Positions 9,509 to 19,595 of a stretch of DNA of 64,000 bases are shown piece after piece. Numbering within the stretch: the first letter of the stretch is position 1; each line of letters begins with the position of its first letter. The notes beneath the pieces are model-generated. The model did no database searches. It saw nothing but the letters and a program-made list of their open reading frames with translations, and had not been told where the DNA came from. A program made the translations under genes and the position numbers. Source of the DNA: Rhizobium sp. BK376 (GTDB lineage Bacteria; Pseudomonadota; Alphaproteobacteria; Rhizobiales; Rhizobiaceae); contig NZ_SLZG01000012.1 of the NCBI RefSeq assembly GCF_004341625.1, forward strand, positions 124,001-188,000, read 5' to 3'.

Positions 9509-9713
9509 ACTGAAAACTACGCCTTGCTCAAATTTCGAAGCAAATCTCTACGACTTTAAATTCAGTTCAAAGCGATAGGTCTGCGTTTTATTCTGCAGCC
9601 CCAACGGGCAGCCTTACGCAGTCACGATCCTCGCTTCTTGACTAACTCATGCATGTTTTAAGCGTGTCTGGCAATTGTGTTCGAATATGCTCGGAAACTG
9701 GCTGAGAACTATC

Positions 9714-10424
9714 TCATCCGATGCGCTGCTTGAGGGCGCGTACCGTGGCGGCATCCGTGCGGCGGCTTGTCGGCGCAGCGAACCCCAGCGCAAGCAGCCT
9801 TGGGTCCTGCTCGTCTTCAGCCACGGAACAGGATGCGTGGATTTCGGTCACTGTGAGGCGCGGCAGCAGCTTGGAGACCGACTGGAGATTGACCCCAGAG
9901 CCGGGCATGATGGAGATGCGTCCTGCTGCAACCTTGATCGCATGATCAATGGTCTCCACGCCTTCTGGCGCCGTCTTTTCCCGACCTGACGTCAATATGC
10001 GTTCGAAGCCGAGTTTGACGGCCAGTTCGACGGCTTCCTGGATATCGGGAACGAGGTCGAAGGCCCGGTGAAGTGTCCGGCCCATGCCTTCAGCCTGCTT
10101 GACCAGCGCTTTCAGCGTTTCGCCATCCAGCCGCCCGTCAGGCAGGGAGGCCCCGAGCACCACGCCGGGAAGACCGGCATAACGGGCAGCATCGATGTCT
10201 GCCTTCATCACGTCGAGTTCGTCGGATGAGTAAATGAAACTGCCGGCTCGCGGGCGGATCATGGCGTAGGCAGGGACCGGCTGGGCAGCCGCAGCCGCCA
10301 TGAGGCCGGCGCTCGGCGTCAATCCACCAACGGGGAGCGCGCTGCAGAGCTCGATGCGGTCGGCGCCGCCGTCGATTGCCTGCAAGAGGCCCTTGATATC
10401 TTCGACACAGACTTCAAGCAGCAT
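9714..10424 (-). CDS. cutC: CutC family protein
   Basis: CutC family TIM-barrel protein of 236 residues. The start MLLEVCVED, the motif GADRIELCSALPVGGLTPS and the segment MIRPRAGSF are family signatures. CutC was described as a copper homeostasis protein, but this role is disputed; the barrel could be an enzyme. The ATG at 10424 is chosen because it aligns with the usual CutC start; an in-frame ATG at 10442 is the alternative. It overlaps the end of the ROK kinase gene by 11 bases, so the two are co-translated. That pairing fits a role in amino-sugar or sugar metabolism better than in copper handling; this is inference. Confidence 0.9.
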   Translation of the reverse strand: MLLEVCVEDIKGLLQAIDGGADRIELCSALPVGGLTPSAGLMAAAAAQPVPAYAMIRPRAGSFIYSSDELDVMKADIDAARYAGLPGVVLGASLPDGRLDGETLKALVKQAEGMGRTLHRAFDLVPDIQEAVELAVKLGFERILTSGREKTAPEGVETIDHAIKVAAGRISIMPGSGVNLQSVSKLLPRLTVTEIHASCSVAEDEQDPRLLALGFAAPTSRRTDAATVRALKQRIG

Positions 10425-11340
10425 GGTCGCGTTCTTCAGCATATTTCAGTCCGAGCAGTGCCGCGCCGATCAGGCCGGGCTCGACCTTGCACTGGCTTTG
10501 GACGACGAGAGGGCGATCGAATTTTCGCAGGATCCTGGAGCGGACCTCAGCATCAAGCCTTGCCAGCAGGGGCTCGACATTCGACAGGCCGCCGCCAACA
10601 GGAACGATTGTCGCGCCTGTGATGTTGACGGTGAGCGCCAGCGGCGGGGCCACGAGGTCCATATAGACATCCAATGTGCGCCCGGCTTTTTCATCGCCCT
10701 TGCGCCAGAGGTCGATAATCTCCTCGCTGCGCAGGTCGATATCATCCAGCGTGCGATGAAGTTTTTCGATGCCGCGCGCACCGCCGACCGTGTCGACGCA
10801 ACCCTTCTGGCCACAGCCGCAGGGATAGGCCGGAATGGCGACCGGCGGCGTCCCGGCGAATGAGGCGATGATCGGGCCATGACCCCATTCTCCGGCAAAG
10901 CCGCCCGCAGCGTTGATCAGCCGCCCATCGGCAACCAGCCCCCCGCCAACGCCGGTGCCGAGAATGGCGCCGAAGACGATGCGGTGCCCGCGGCCTGCAC
11001 CGGACATGGCCTCGGCCATGGCGAAGCAATCGGCATCGTTGGCGATCAATATGGGGTATCCGAGTTCGGCTTCCAGATCGGCAGCAAGGCGGCGCCCATG
11101 GATGCAGGGGATATTGGCGCAGGTCAGCGCCTGGGTATCGGGATCGACAACGCCGGCGATGGAAAATGAAATGCAGTCCGGCGTTTCGCCAGCTTCGCCG
11201 ATCAGTTCGCGGAGCGTTGCGACAAACTGCGTGAAATCGTCTTTCGGGGTTGGGCGCCGGGCAAGCGGCACGATCTCGGTGTCCGATCGGGCAATGCCGC
11301 CCTTGATGGCAGAGCCACCAATGTCAAAAGAAACGATCAT
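10414..11340 (-). CDS. ROK family sugar kinase
   Basis: ROK-family kinase of 308 residues from ATG 11340 (an upstream extension of 17 residues is unlikely because FDIGGSAIKGG must lie at the N-terminus). Features seen: the phosphate-binding FDIGGSAIKGG, the GTGVGGGLVADG loop, EWGH, and the zinc motif CGCGQKGCVDTVGGARG. ROK enzymes phosphorylate glucose, N-acetylglucosamine or N-acetylmannosamine; the specificity cannot be read here. There is no DNA-binding domain, so it is a kinase and not a ROK repressor. It lies 78 bases downstream of the histidine kinase gene and overlaps cutC. Confidence 0.88.
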   Translation of the reverse strand: MIVSFDIGGSAIKGGIARSDTEIVPLARRPTPKDDFTQFVATLRELIGEAGETPDCISFSIAGVVDPDTQALTCANIPCIHGRRLAADLEAELGYPILIANDADCFAMAEAMSGAGRGHRIVFGAILGTGVGGGLVADGRLINAAGGFAGEWGHGPIIASFAGTPPVAIPAYPCGCGQKGCVDTVGGARGIEKLHRTLDDIDLRSEEIIDLWRKGDEKAGRTLDVYMDLVAPPLALTVNITGATIVPVGGGLSNVEPLLARLDAEVRSRILRKFDRPLVVQSQCKVEPGLIGAALLGLKYAEERDHAA

Positions 11341-11418
11341 GATATCCGCCCGTGGAGCCTTTCGCGCTTGCTCGCACCCTTTGCCGATCAATGCAAGAAT
11401 AATCCGGGCTGCCGAATA

Positions 11419-12765
11419 TTACCGCATCGTGATCCTGGCTTCGAAGCCGTCGGTCTGACCGGGCACCGGAGAGATGAGATCGAGGCGCCCGCCCATCTGG
11501 CCTATGATGCGGTCGACAATTGCAAGGCCGAGGCCTGAACCGGCAGCCTTGGTCCGGCCGCGCCGGAACCGTCGCTTCAGGTCGACCAGATCGTTGGCGG
11601 GAACCGCTTCGCCGCCGTTTATGACGCGGATCGCACCTTGCTCGGCCTTGACGATGACCTCGCCTTCGGCCTGACCATGCAGCAGCGCGTTTTCGATGAG
11701 GTTTCGCAGCACGATCGCAAAAGCGTCGATGTCGACGTTGCGGATCAATGTTCCGTCAGGCTGGCATTCGTTCAGGATGCGCCCTGATGTTTCCGTGTCG
11801 CGGTCGTAGTCGCTGATGACCGTCTGTATGATCAGAGCCAGATCGACGGGCTTTTCGGCAGTGCCGATCCCCGCCTCTGCTCGGGCGAGCTGAAGCAGCT
11901 TTTCGGCGAGCCGGCCAAGATTGGCAAGCGAGGTTTCGATGCGTCCGGCGCGCTCCACCAGGGGACCTGACGGCAGTTCCGCAATGAGCCGCTGCGTCTG
12001 CGCCAGAGCTCCGGCAATCGGTGTCCGCAGCTCGTGGGCGCTGTTCGAGGTAAATTCCCGCTCCGCATCCAGCGCCGCACGCAGGCGGCCGAGCAGAAGG
12101 TTGACCGAGCGTGCGATCGGCCGCAATTCGCGCGGCAGGGTATCGCTTTCCAGGGAAGCCATATTGCCGCTGTCCTTGGTGCCGATCTCGCTGCGCAATC
12201 TGTCGATCGGCGCAAGCGAACGGCTGACGATGAACCAGATGGCTGCCATGCTGACGGGAATGAGCAAGAGCAGCGGCCAGAGCAGGGCGACGGTACCCTC
12301 GCGCACGGCTTCCCGGCGATTGCGGAAGGCGTCGGCGACATGCAGGAAGAGCGTGCCGTTCATGGCAGTTTCGGTGTAGATTCGATATTTCGGCGTGTTG
12401 TGAAAACCGATCTTAAGCGGGACTTCATAGGGGACGGTCGGAGCTTCCTGCGAATGCAGGATGATTTTTCCCGTCGCGTCGAGAACCTGGTAGGTCAGAT
12501 ATTCCCTGTTCAAGCCCTGCTGGATTTCCTGGAGGCGCTGTTTATCGTTCTCGCCAGCGCGCTGCCCCAGGTCGTCGAGGACGAGCGGCATCAGGCGTTC
12601 GGCCGTTTCCTGCAGCGTGCCGTCGAATATTTCCGCTAGCTCGCGGTTCATGACATAGGCGCCCAGTCCAACCGCAATCAGCCAGAAGATCACCACCATG
12701 CCGGTCAGCGTCGTGATCAGGCGGCGGGTAATGCTTACACGGTTCAGCTTCATGCGCTCGGTCAT
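11419..12765 (-). CDS. Sensor histidine kinase
   Basis: Membrane histidine kinase of 448 residues. TM1 is at about 17-38 and TM2 at about 159-181, enclosing a periplasmic sensor of about 120 residues. A linker is followed by the phospho-acceptor motif NSAHELRTPI with His244, and by a catalytic domain with an N box (LRNLIENALLHG) and G box (GSGLGLAIVDRI). The architecture is that of the QseC/TctE group. The signal is unknown. It overlaps the response-regulator gene by four bases, so the two form a pair. Confidence 0.92.
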   Translation of the reverse strand: MTERMKLNRVSITRRLITTLTGMVVIFWLIAVGLGAYVMNRELAEIFDGTLQETAERLMPLVLDDLGQRAGENDKQRLQEIQQGLNREYLTYQVLDATGKIILHSQEAPTVPYEVPLKIGFHNTPKYRIYTETAMNGTLFLHVADAFRNRREAVREGTVALLWPLLLLIPVSMAAIWFIVSRSLAPIDRLRSEIGTKDSGNMASLESDTLPRELRPIARSVNLLLGRLRAALDAEREFTSNSAHELRTPIAGALAQTQRLIAELPSGPLVERAGRIETSLANLGRLAEKLLQLARAEAGIGTAEKPVDLALIIQTVISDYDRDTETSGRILNECQPDGTLIRNVDIDAFAIVLRNLIENALLHGQAEGEVIVKAEQGAIRVINGGEAVPANDLVDLKRRFRRGRTKAAGSGLGLAIVDRIIGQMGGRLDLISPVPGQTDGFEARITMR

Positions 12766-13421
12766 CGCTCACCCAGATAATAGCCGACGCCTCGGGCTGT
12801 GCTGATGCGATCCTTGCCGATCTTCTTGCGCAGCCGGCTGATATAGACTTCCACGGTATTGCTCTCGATTTCCGACCCGAAGGAATATAGCGCCTCCTCG
12901 ATACGGTCCTTCGACACGATCGCACCCGGCCGCACCACGAGAAGGTCGAGGACGGCCCATTCTCGGCCTGTCAGAATGACGTCCTTGCCTGAAATCGTCA
13001 GGCGGCGCTGGGGTTGGTCGATCTCGATGTCGCCGACGCGGATCGTCGGCTGCGGGCTGCCCGAATAGCGACGGGCGACGGCCATGATACGTGCAGAGAG
13101 TTCGCCGAGATTGAAGGGCTTCACGAGATAATCGTCGGCGCCGCTGTTCAAGCCCTCGATACGGTCGGTGATCTGATCCCTGGCGGTGAGAATGATGACT
13201 GGGGTCTCATTGGATTCGCGGCGCAGGCTTTTGAGAAATTCGACGCCGCTACCATCCGGCAGTTGCAGGTCGAGCAGAATGAGGCCGTAGTGCACGGCGC
13301 TTGATGCTTCCGCCGCGTCATTCAGTTGCTTCACCCAGTCCACCGCATGCGTCGCAGCAACGATATGATCGCGAACGGCGCTCCCGAGCGTTTCGTCATC
13401 TTCAATGAGCAGGATTCTCAC
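12762..13421 (-). CDS. OmpR-family response regulator
   Basis: Protein of 219 residues with a receiver domain (acidic pocket EDDE at 7-10, phospho-acceptor Asp51 in LILLDLQLPDG, conserved Lys in YLVKPFNL) and a C-terminal winged-helix OmpR/PhoB domain ending EVYISRLRKKIG...RGVGYYL. It is the partner of the downstream kinase (ATGA overlap) and the first gene of the leftward group RR-HK-ROK kinase-cutC. The similarity to the TctD/QseB group is general and does not fix a regulon. Confidence 0.93.
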   Translation of the reverse strand: MRILLIEDDETLGSAVRDHIVAATHAVDWVKQLNDAAEASSAVHYGLILLDLQLPDGSGVEFLKSLRRESNETPVIILTARDQITDRIEGLNSGADDYLVKPFNLGELSARIMAVARRYSGSPQPTIRVGDIEIDQPQRRLTISGKDVILTGREWAVLDLLVVRPGAIVSKDRIEEALYSFGSEIESNTVEVYISRLRKKIGKDRISTARGVGYYLGER

Positions 13422-13669
13422 TCGTTCCTCACGGTTGACGTGTGTTTATGAAGGGGCGCCATGGTGATAGGCGATCCAATAAAGGCCGAAATAAGCCGCA
13501 ACGGAAGTGTCATAATTGAACGGGTCGATAAATCCTGGTGTTCGATCGGTGATCGAGAACGTTCACGGCGGCTATGGACAGAAATCGAAGCCACGATTAC
13601 TTGTTTTGTCCGGCAGGAGGAACGGCACGTCTGATGGCGATGCCGCCACATATTAGAGGACGTTTGCCC

Positions 13670-14125
13670 ATGTTGAAGGGAATTTCACCGCTGCTCAATG
13701 CGGATGTGCTTCATGCGTTGAAGGCGATGGGACATGGCGACATGCTTGTCATCGTGGATACGAATTTTCCGGCCGATGCGATCGCCCGCCAGACACGGCT
13801 TGGCAAGCTGCTGCGCATCGACAACGTCACGTCCGCGCAGGCCGCCGCCGCCATCCTTTCCCTGATGCCGCTCGACAGCTTCATCGACGATGCTGCAGCC
13901 TGCATGGAAGTCGTCGGCGCGCCCGATGAAATTCCCGGGCCTCGCAAGGAAGTGCAGGCCGAGATCGACCGCGCCGAGGGCAAGCATTGGCCGCTGGTGC
14001 CGGTCGAGCGTTTCGCCTTCTATGAGCGCGCCAAGAATGCCTATTGCGTGATCCAGACCGGCGAGCGGCGCTTCTATGGTTGTTTCACCTTGACCAAGGG
14101 CGTCATTCCGCCGGACATTCAGTAG
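13670..14125 (+). CDS. RbsD/FucU family sugar mutarotase
   Basis: Protein of 151 residues with the RbsD/FucU fold. The signature HALKAMGHGDMLVIVDTNFPAD includes His22 and Asp30 at the positions of the RbsD/FucU catalytic pair; the C-terminus has the FYERAKNAYCVIQTGERRFYG segment. Family members interconvert anomers of fucose or ribose. The ATG at 13670 has AGAGGA nine bases upstream; a longer in-frame extension is rejected. It precedes the SorC regulator and the polyol operon, so it may help prepare a sugar for the same pathway. FucU-like is more likely than RbsD-like. Confidence 0.85.
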   Translation: MLKGISPLLNADVLHALKAMGHGDMLVIVDTNFPADAIARQTRLGKLLRIDNVTSAQAAAAILSLMPLDSFIDDAAACMEVVGAPDEIPGPRKEVQAEIDRAEGKHWPLVPVERFAFYERAKNAYCVIQTGERRFYGCFTLTKGVIPPDIQ

Positions 14126-14196
14126 TCTGTGAAACATCGCACCATTTCCCCCGGTGACGTCGGGGGTCCGCTGCTGTTTTGCATAGAAGGACCATG

Positions 14197-15150
14197 ATGG
14201 CGAGGAAGTTGGAAAGCCATGGGCGGCTCGACGATGCGGCACGTGCCGGCTGGCTCTATTATGTTGCGGGACGGACGCAGGACGAGATCGCCTCGGCGAT
14301 GGGGATTTCCCGACAGTCGGCGCAGCGCCTTGTGTCGCTTGCCGTGGCTGAACGCCTGATCAAGGTCCGGCTCGATCACCCGATCGCGGCCTGTCTCGAA
14401 CTGGCTCGAGCCCTGCGCGACAAATATGATCTCAAGCATGTCGAAGTCGTTCCCAGCGATGCCGGCTCCAGTTCAACCACGGTCGGGATCGCTGAAGCGG
14501 CAGCGGCGGAGATCGAGCGCTGGCTGAAGCGCAGCGATCCTATCGTGCTGGCCATCGGGACGGGACGCACGCTGAAGGCGGCGGTGGATCAGTTGCCCGT
14601 CATCGAATGTCCGCAGCACCGCGTCGTTTCGCTCACCGGCAATATCGGCCCTGACGGCTCGGCCGCCTATTACAACGTCATCTTCAGCATGGCGGATGCG
14701 ATCAAGGCGCGGCATTATCCAATGCCGCTGCCGGTGCTCGTGACCGCTTCCGAGGACCGCGAAGTCCTGCATGCGCAGGCGCTGGTGCGCTCGACGCTCG
14801 ATATCAGCGCGCAGGCCGATGTTACTTTCGTCGGCATTGGCGAAATGGGGATCGACGCGCCACTCTGCCTCGATGGTTTCCTTGAAAAGGATGAGATGCT
14901 GGCGCTGATGAAGCGCGGCGCTGCCGGCGAGATCTGCGGCTGGGTCTTCGACGGGCAGGGGAGGCTCCTCGTCGACCCGATCAACGATAGGGTCGCCAGT
15001 GCGCCCATACCGTCACGGGAGACTTCCTCGGTCATCGGTATCGCCAAGGGCAAGCGAAAGCTTTCGGCCATCAAGGCGGCCCTGACAGGTCATCAGATCA
15101 ACGGTTTGATCACCGACGAGGCTACTGCTGAATTTTTGCTCAGAGACTGA
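14197..15150 (+). CDS. SorC/DeoR-type sugar-binding transcriptional regulator
   Basis: SorC-family regulator of 317 residues. An N-terminal helix-turn-helix (about residues 22-45, GRTQDEIASAMGISRQSAQR) is followed by the sugar-phosphate-isomerase-like effector domain with IGTGRTLKAAVDQLP and FVGIGEMGIDAP. ATG 14197 is chosen because AGAAGG lies six bases upstream; ATG 14194 is also possible. It directly precedes smoE, so it is the likely regulator of the sorbitol/mannitol operon. A perfect 13-base inverted repeat covers its own stop codon. Confidence 0.9.
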   Translation: MARKLESHGRLDDAARAGWLYYVAGRTQDEIASAMGISRQSAQRLVSLAVAERLIKVRLDHPIAACLELARALRDKYDLKHVEVVPSDAGSSSTTVGIAEAAAAEIERWLKRSDPIVLAIGTGRTLKAAVDQLPVIECPQHRVVSLTGNIGPDGSAAYYNVIFSMADAIKARHYPMPLPVLVTASEDREVLHAQALVRSTLDISAQADVTFVGIGEMGIDAPLCLDGFLEKDEMLALMKRGAAGEICGWVFDGQGRLLVDPINDRVASAPIPSRETSSVIGIAKGKRKLSAIKAALTGHQINGLITDEATAEFLLRD

Positions 15151-15159
15151 GCAAAAATT
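15131..15159. promoter_or_regulatory. Perfect palindrome at the regulator stop codon
   Basis: AATTTTTGCTCAG (15131-15143) and CTGAGCAAAAATT (15147-15159) are exact inverted copies with a 3-base centre. The half-site TGAGCAAA recurs at 15256-15263 before smoE. It could be a SorC-type operator, an intrinsic terminator, or both. Confidence 0.5.
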
Positions 15160-15218
15160 ATTTTCTTCATTTTCAGATAGTTAGGTTGCATGTTCGGCAT
15201 CGCAGCAACGAATGTGCA

Positions 15219-15274
15219 TTGACTTTTTGCAATAATGCGTGAGTAATTGCCCATGAGCAAAGCGAATGCTCAGA
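15219..15274 (+). promoter_or_regulatory. Putative smoE promoter region with second inverted repeat
   Basis: TTGACT (15219-15224) is a plausible -35 box, with a weak TA-rich -10 around 15243-15250. Just downstream TGAGCA (15256-15261) and TGCTCA (15269-15274) form an inverted repeat that shares its half-site with the palindrome at 15131-15159. Confidence 0.4.
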
Positions 15275-15299
15275 TTTTCTTTTCTTCTGGGAGGAAGAT

Positions 15300-16610
15300 A
15301 TGAAATTGAAGACTTTTCTGCTGAGCATCTGCTCGGCAACAATGCTTGCTGGGATGGCCTCTGCAGAGACGCTGACCATCGCTACCGTCAACAACGGTGA
15401 CATGGTTCGCATGCAGAAGCTGACGGATGACTTCAAGAAGAAGAATCCGGACATCGATCTGCAGTGGGTAACCCTCGAAGAAAACGTCCTGCGCCAGAAG
15501 GTCACGACCGACATCGCGACCAAGGGTGGCCAGTATGATATTGTCACGATCGGTACCTATGAAGTTCCGATCTGGGCCAAGCAGGGATGGCTGCTGCCGC
15601 TCGACAATCTCGGCGCCAGCTACGATGTGGACGACCTTCTTCCGGCCATCCGCAGCGGTCTGACCGAAGACGGCAAGCTCTATGCAGCTCCGTTCTACGG
15701 CGAAAGCTCGATGGTCATGTACCGCAAGGACCTGTTCGACAAGGCCGGGCTGAAGATGCCTGACGCCCCGACCTGGGACTTCATCGCGGACGCGGCCAAG
15801 AAGATCACCGACAAGGACCATGAAGTCTACGGCATCTGCCTTCGCGGCAAGGCCGGCTGGGGCGAAAACATGGCGTTCCTGACCGCGATGTCGAACTCGT
15901 TCGGCGCTCGCTGGTTCGACGAAAAGTGGAACGCACAGTTCGATCAGCCCGAGTGGAAGAAGACCCTCGACTTCTACGTCAAGATGATGAAGGAAGACGG
16001 ACCTCCGGGTGCCTCCTCCAACGGCTTCAACGAGAACCTCGCTCTGTTCCAGACCGGCAAGTGCGGCATGTGGATCGACGCGACGGTTGCTGCTTCCTTC
16101 GTTTCCGATCCTAAGCAGTCCAAGGTCGCCGATCAGGTCGGCTTTGCTCTTGCTCCGGACACTGGTCTCGGCAAGCGCGGCAACTGGCTCTGGGCCTGGA
16201 ACCTCGCCGTCCCGGCCAGCACCAAGAAGGCCGAAGCTGCCGAGAAGTTCGTCGCATGGGCAACCAGCAAGGACTACACCAACCTCGTTGCGGAAAAGGA
16301 AGGCTGGCTGAACGCTCCTCCCGGAACCCGCGCTTCGCTCTATGCCAATGCCGATTACCAGAAGGCAGCTCCGTTCGCGAAGATGACCCTGGACTCGATC
16401 AATTCGGCTGATCCGAAGCATCCGACCGTCAAGCCCGTTCCCTATGTCGGCGTCCAGTTCGTCGCCATTCCGGAATTCCAGGGCATCGGTACGGCCGTTG
16501 GTCAGCAATTCTCTGCTGCACTCGCCGGTCAGGTCACCGTCGATGCCGCACTGAAGAGTGCACAGCAGCTGACGACGCGCGAAATGAAAAAGGCTGGCTA
16601 TCCCAAGTAA
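15300..16610 (+). CDS. smoE: Sorbitol/mannitol ABC transporter, substrate-binding protein
   Basis: Periplasmic solute-binding protein of 436 residues, CUT1 (family 1 extracellular solute-binding) type. A Sec signal peptide of about 22 residues ends at ASA/ET. The mature start ETLTIATVNNGDMVRMQKLT and the segment PFYGESSMVMYRKDLFDKAGLKMP are characteristic of SmoE/MtlE polyol binding proteins. GGGAGGAAG precedes ATG 15300. It is followed by permeases, ATPase and a mannitol-type dehydrogenase, as in Rhodobacter sphaeroides and Sinorhizobium. Codon use is strongly biased, which fits high expression. Confidence 0.9.
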   Translation: MKLKTFLLSICSATMLAGMASAETLTIATVNNGDMVRMQKLTDDFKKKNPDIDLQWVTLEENVLRQKVTTDIATKGGQYDIVTIGTYEVPIWAKQGWLLPLDNLGASYDVDDLLPAIRSGLTEDGKLYAAPFYGESSMVMYRKDLFDKAGLKMPDAPTWDFIADAAKKITDKDHEVYGICLRGKAGWGENMAFLTAMSNSFGARWFDEKWNAQFDQPEWKKTLDFYVKMMKEDGPPGASSNGFNENLALFQTGKCGMWIDATVAASFVSDPKQSKVADQVGFALAPDTGLGKRGNWLWAWNLAVPASTKKAEAAEKFVAWATSKDYTNLVAEKEGWLNAPPGTRASLYANADYQKAAPFAKMTLDSINSADPKHPTVKPVPYVGVQFVAIPEFQGIGTAVGQQFSAALAGQVTVDAALKSAQQLTTREMKKAGYPK

Positions 16611-16629
16611 GAAGCCCTCCCGAGAGAAC

Positions 16630-16694
16630 GAGGGAGTGACCTCCGCTCCCTCACCTAGGTCGCCGTCCGAACTACTCTTCGGCGACCTCTTTTA
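16630..16694 (+). terminator. Tandem hairpins between smoE and smoF (attenuator candidate)
   Basis: Hairpin 1: GAGGGAG (16630-16636) with CTCCCTC (16646-16652). Hairpin 2: AGGTCGCCG (16657-16665) with CGGCGACCT (16680-16688), followed by CTTTTATTT. Hairpin 2 has the form of an intrinsic terminator inside the operon, which would let smoE be expressed above the membrane genes. Confidence 0.65.
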
Positions 16695-16748
16695 TTTCCG
16701 CTGTTTTGCGGCCATTCTCCCGAGATTTAGACAAGATTGGTCCTTGCC

Positions 16749-17621
16749 ATGGCGACGTTACACACCCGTTCCTCCGCGCGCCTGATGATGGCGCCCTCGG
16801 TTCTCCTTCTTTTCGCGTGGATGATCGTCCCGCTCGTCATGACGATCTATTTCTCGACGCTGAACTACAATCTGCTCAATCCCGGCGAACACGAATTCAT
16901 CGGCTTTACCAACTACCAATACTTCCTGACCGATCCGGCCTTCTTCGATGCGCTGCTCAACACGCTGCTGCTCGTTGCCGGCGTGCTCGTGATCACCATC
17001 GTCGGCGGCATCGCCTTTGCCCTTCTTCTCGATCAGCCGATGTTCGGCCAGGGGATCGTGCGCATTCTCGTGATTGCGCCGTTCTTTGTCATGCCGACAG
17101 TTGCGGCGCTGGTCTGGAAGAACATGTTCATGAACCCGGTGAACGGGCTCTTCGCATACCTGTTCAAGCTGGTGGGACTGCAGCCGCTGGACTGGCTTGC
17201 GACCATTCCGCTTTTGTCGATCATCATCATTGTCGCCTGGCAATGGCTGCCCTTTGCGACCCTGATCATGCTGACTGCACTGCAGTCGCTCGACGAGGAG
17301 CAGAAGGAGGCCTCCGAAATGGACGGAGCCGGCCCGATCTCGAAGTTCATCTATATCATCCTGCCGCATATGGCTCGTGCCATCACGGTCGTGATCCTGA
17401 TCGAGACGATCTTCCTGCTTTCGGTCTTTGCAGAAATCCTTGTCACGACGAATGGCGGCCCGGGCACCGACAGCACGAACCTGACGTATCTCGTCTATTC
17501 GCAGGCCCTGTTGCAGTTCGACATCGGCGGCGCATCGGCAGGTGGTATCGTCGCCGTCGTCCTTGCCAATATCGTCGCGATCTTCCTCGTCCGCATCGTC
17601 GGCAAGAATCTGGAGGCTTGA
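16749..17621 (+). CDS. smoF: Sorbitol/mannitol ABC transporter, permease
   Basis: Inner-membrane permease of 290 residues with about six transmembrane segments, of the MalF-like CUT1 class. The cytoplasmic coupling (EAA) motif reads EASEMDGAGPISKFIYIILP, and TNGGPGTDSTNLTYLVY is typical of this permease half. ATG 16749 is preferred over the upstream TTG at 16737. Its stop is separated by one base from the smoG start, so translation is coupled. Confidence 0.9.
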   Translation: MATLHTRSSARLMMAPSVLLLFAWMIVPLVMTIYFSTLNYNLLNPGEHEFIGFTNYQYFLTDPAFFDALLNTLLLVAGVLVITIVGGIAFALLLDQPMFGQGIVRILVIAPFFVMPTVAALVWKNMFMNPVNGLFAYLFKLVGLQPLDWLATIPLLSIIIIVAWQWLPFATLIMLTALQSLDEEQKEASEMDGAGPISKFIYIILPHMARAITVVILIETIFLLSVFAEILVTTNGGPGTDSTNLTYLVYSQALLQFDIGGASAGGIVAVVLANIVAIFLVRIVGKNLEA

Positions 17622-17622
17622 G

Positions 17623-18453
17623 ATGGCACGTAGCGTTTCTACCCGCCGCAAGGTTGTCATCTCGGTCATCGCCTGGGCGCTGGCCCTCCTGATCTTCTTC
17701 CCGATCCTGTGGACGTTCCTGACCAGCTTCAAGACGGAAGGGGAAGCGGTCGCCTCGCCACCATCCTTCCTCTTCTTCCACTGGACGACGGAGAATTATT
17801 CCGAGGTGCAGGCCCGATCGGACTATTTCCTGCACTTCTTCAACTCGGTCGTCATCGCCTTCGGCTCTACAATCATCGGCCTGATCATCGCCATTCCGGC
17901 CGCCTGGGCCATGGCGTTCTCGCCGACGAAGCGCACCAAAGACGTGTTGATGTGGATGCTGTCGACGAAGATGATGCCACCGGTCGGCGCGCTCATTCCG
18001 ATCTACCTCATCTTCCGCAATTCCGGTCTGCTGGACAGCCGGATCGGGCTGGTCGGGGTAATGACGCTCATTAACCTGCCGATTATTGTCTGGATGCTCT
18101 ACACCTACTTCAAGGAAATTCCCGGCGAAATCCTCGAAGCGGCTCGCATGGACGGCGCGACCTTGATGAAGGAGATCGTCTATGTGCTGACGCCGATGGC
18201 GGTTCCGGGCATTGCGTCCACGCTGTTGCTCAACATCATCCTGGCATGGAACGAAGCCTTCTGGACGCTCAATCTCAGCACGTCGAACGCGGCGCCGTTG
18301 ACGACGTTCATCGCCTCCTATTCCAGCCCGGAAGGCCTGTTCTACGCCAAGCTTTCGGCGGCTTCGACCATGGCGATCGCGCCGATCCTCATTCTCGGCT
18401 GGTTCAGCCAAAAGCAACTCGTCCGCGGCCTGACCTTCGGCGCAGTAAAATAA
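17623..18453 (+). CDS. smoG: Sorbitol/mannitol ABC transporter, permease
   Basis: Second permease of 276 residues, MalG-like. Six transmembrane segments are expected; the EAA coupling motif is EAARMDGATLMKEIVYVLTP, and the C-terminus ends LVRGLTFGAVK, as CUT1 permeases do. ATG 17623 with GGAGG just upstream is chosen; the upstream open frame overlaps smoF and is rejected. It pairs with smoF to form the channel. Confidence 0.9.
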   Translation: MARSVSTRRKVVISVIAWALALLIFFPILWTFLTSFKTEGEAVASPPSFLFFHWTTENYSEVQARSDYFLHFFNSVVIAFGSTIIGLIIAIPAAWAMAFSPTKRTKDVLMWMLSTKMMPPVGALIPIYLIFRNSGLLDSRIGLVGVMTLINLPIIVWMLYTYFKEIPGEILEAARMDGATLMKEIVYVLTPMAVPGIASTLLLNIILAWNEAFWTLNLSTSNAAPLTTFIASYSSPEGLFYAKLSAASTMAIAPILILGWFSQKQLVRGLTFGAVK

Positions 18454-18472
18454 AGACTCCAGGGAGAGAAAC

Positions 18473-19471
<999 letters not shown>

Positions 19472-19595
19472 TCGCCTGCTGTCCGCAGATCCTGCGGCAC
19501 ATGAGAGACGTGCCCGGACCAGAGAAGGCCCGGGTTTATCCTGCGGGAACCCCGGAGGTTGCCGCATATAAAGACCTTTCAGAAGGACTTGAGTC

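Noticed and set aside
15270..16508. Long minus-strand open frame opposite smoE
   Set aside because: Antisense shadow of a strongly codon-biased gene; the translated protein has no domain and no plausible start.
19472..19595. Remnant of a smoS gene between smoK and mtlK
   Set aside because: The gap is too short and none of its frames shows SDR motifs, so a simple absence is reported.
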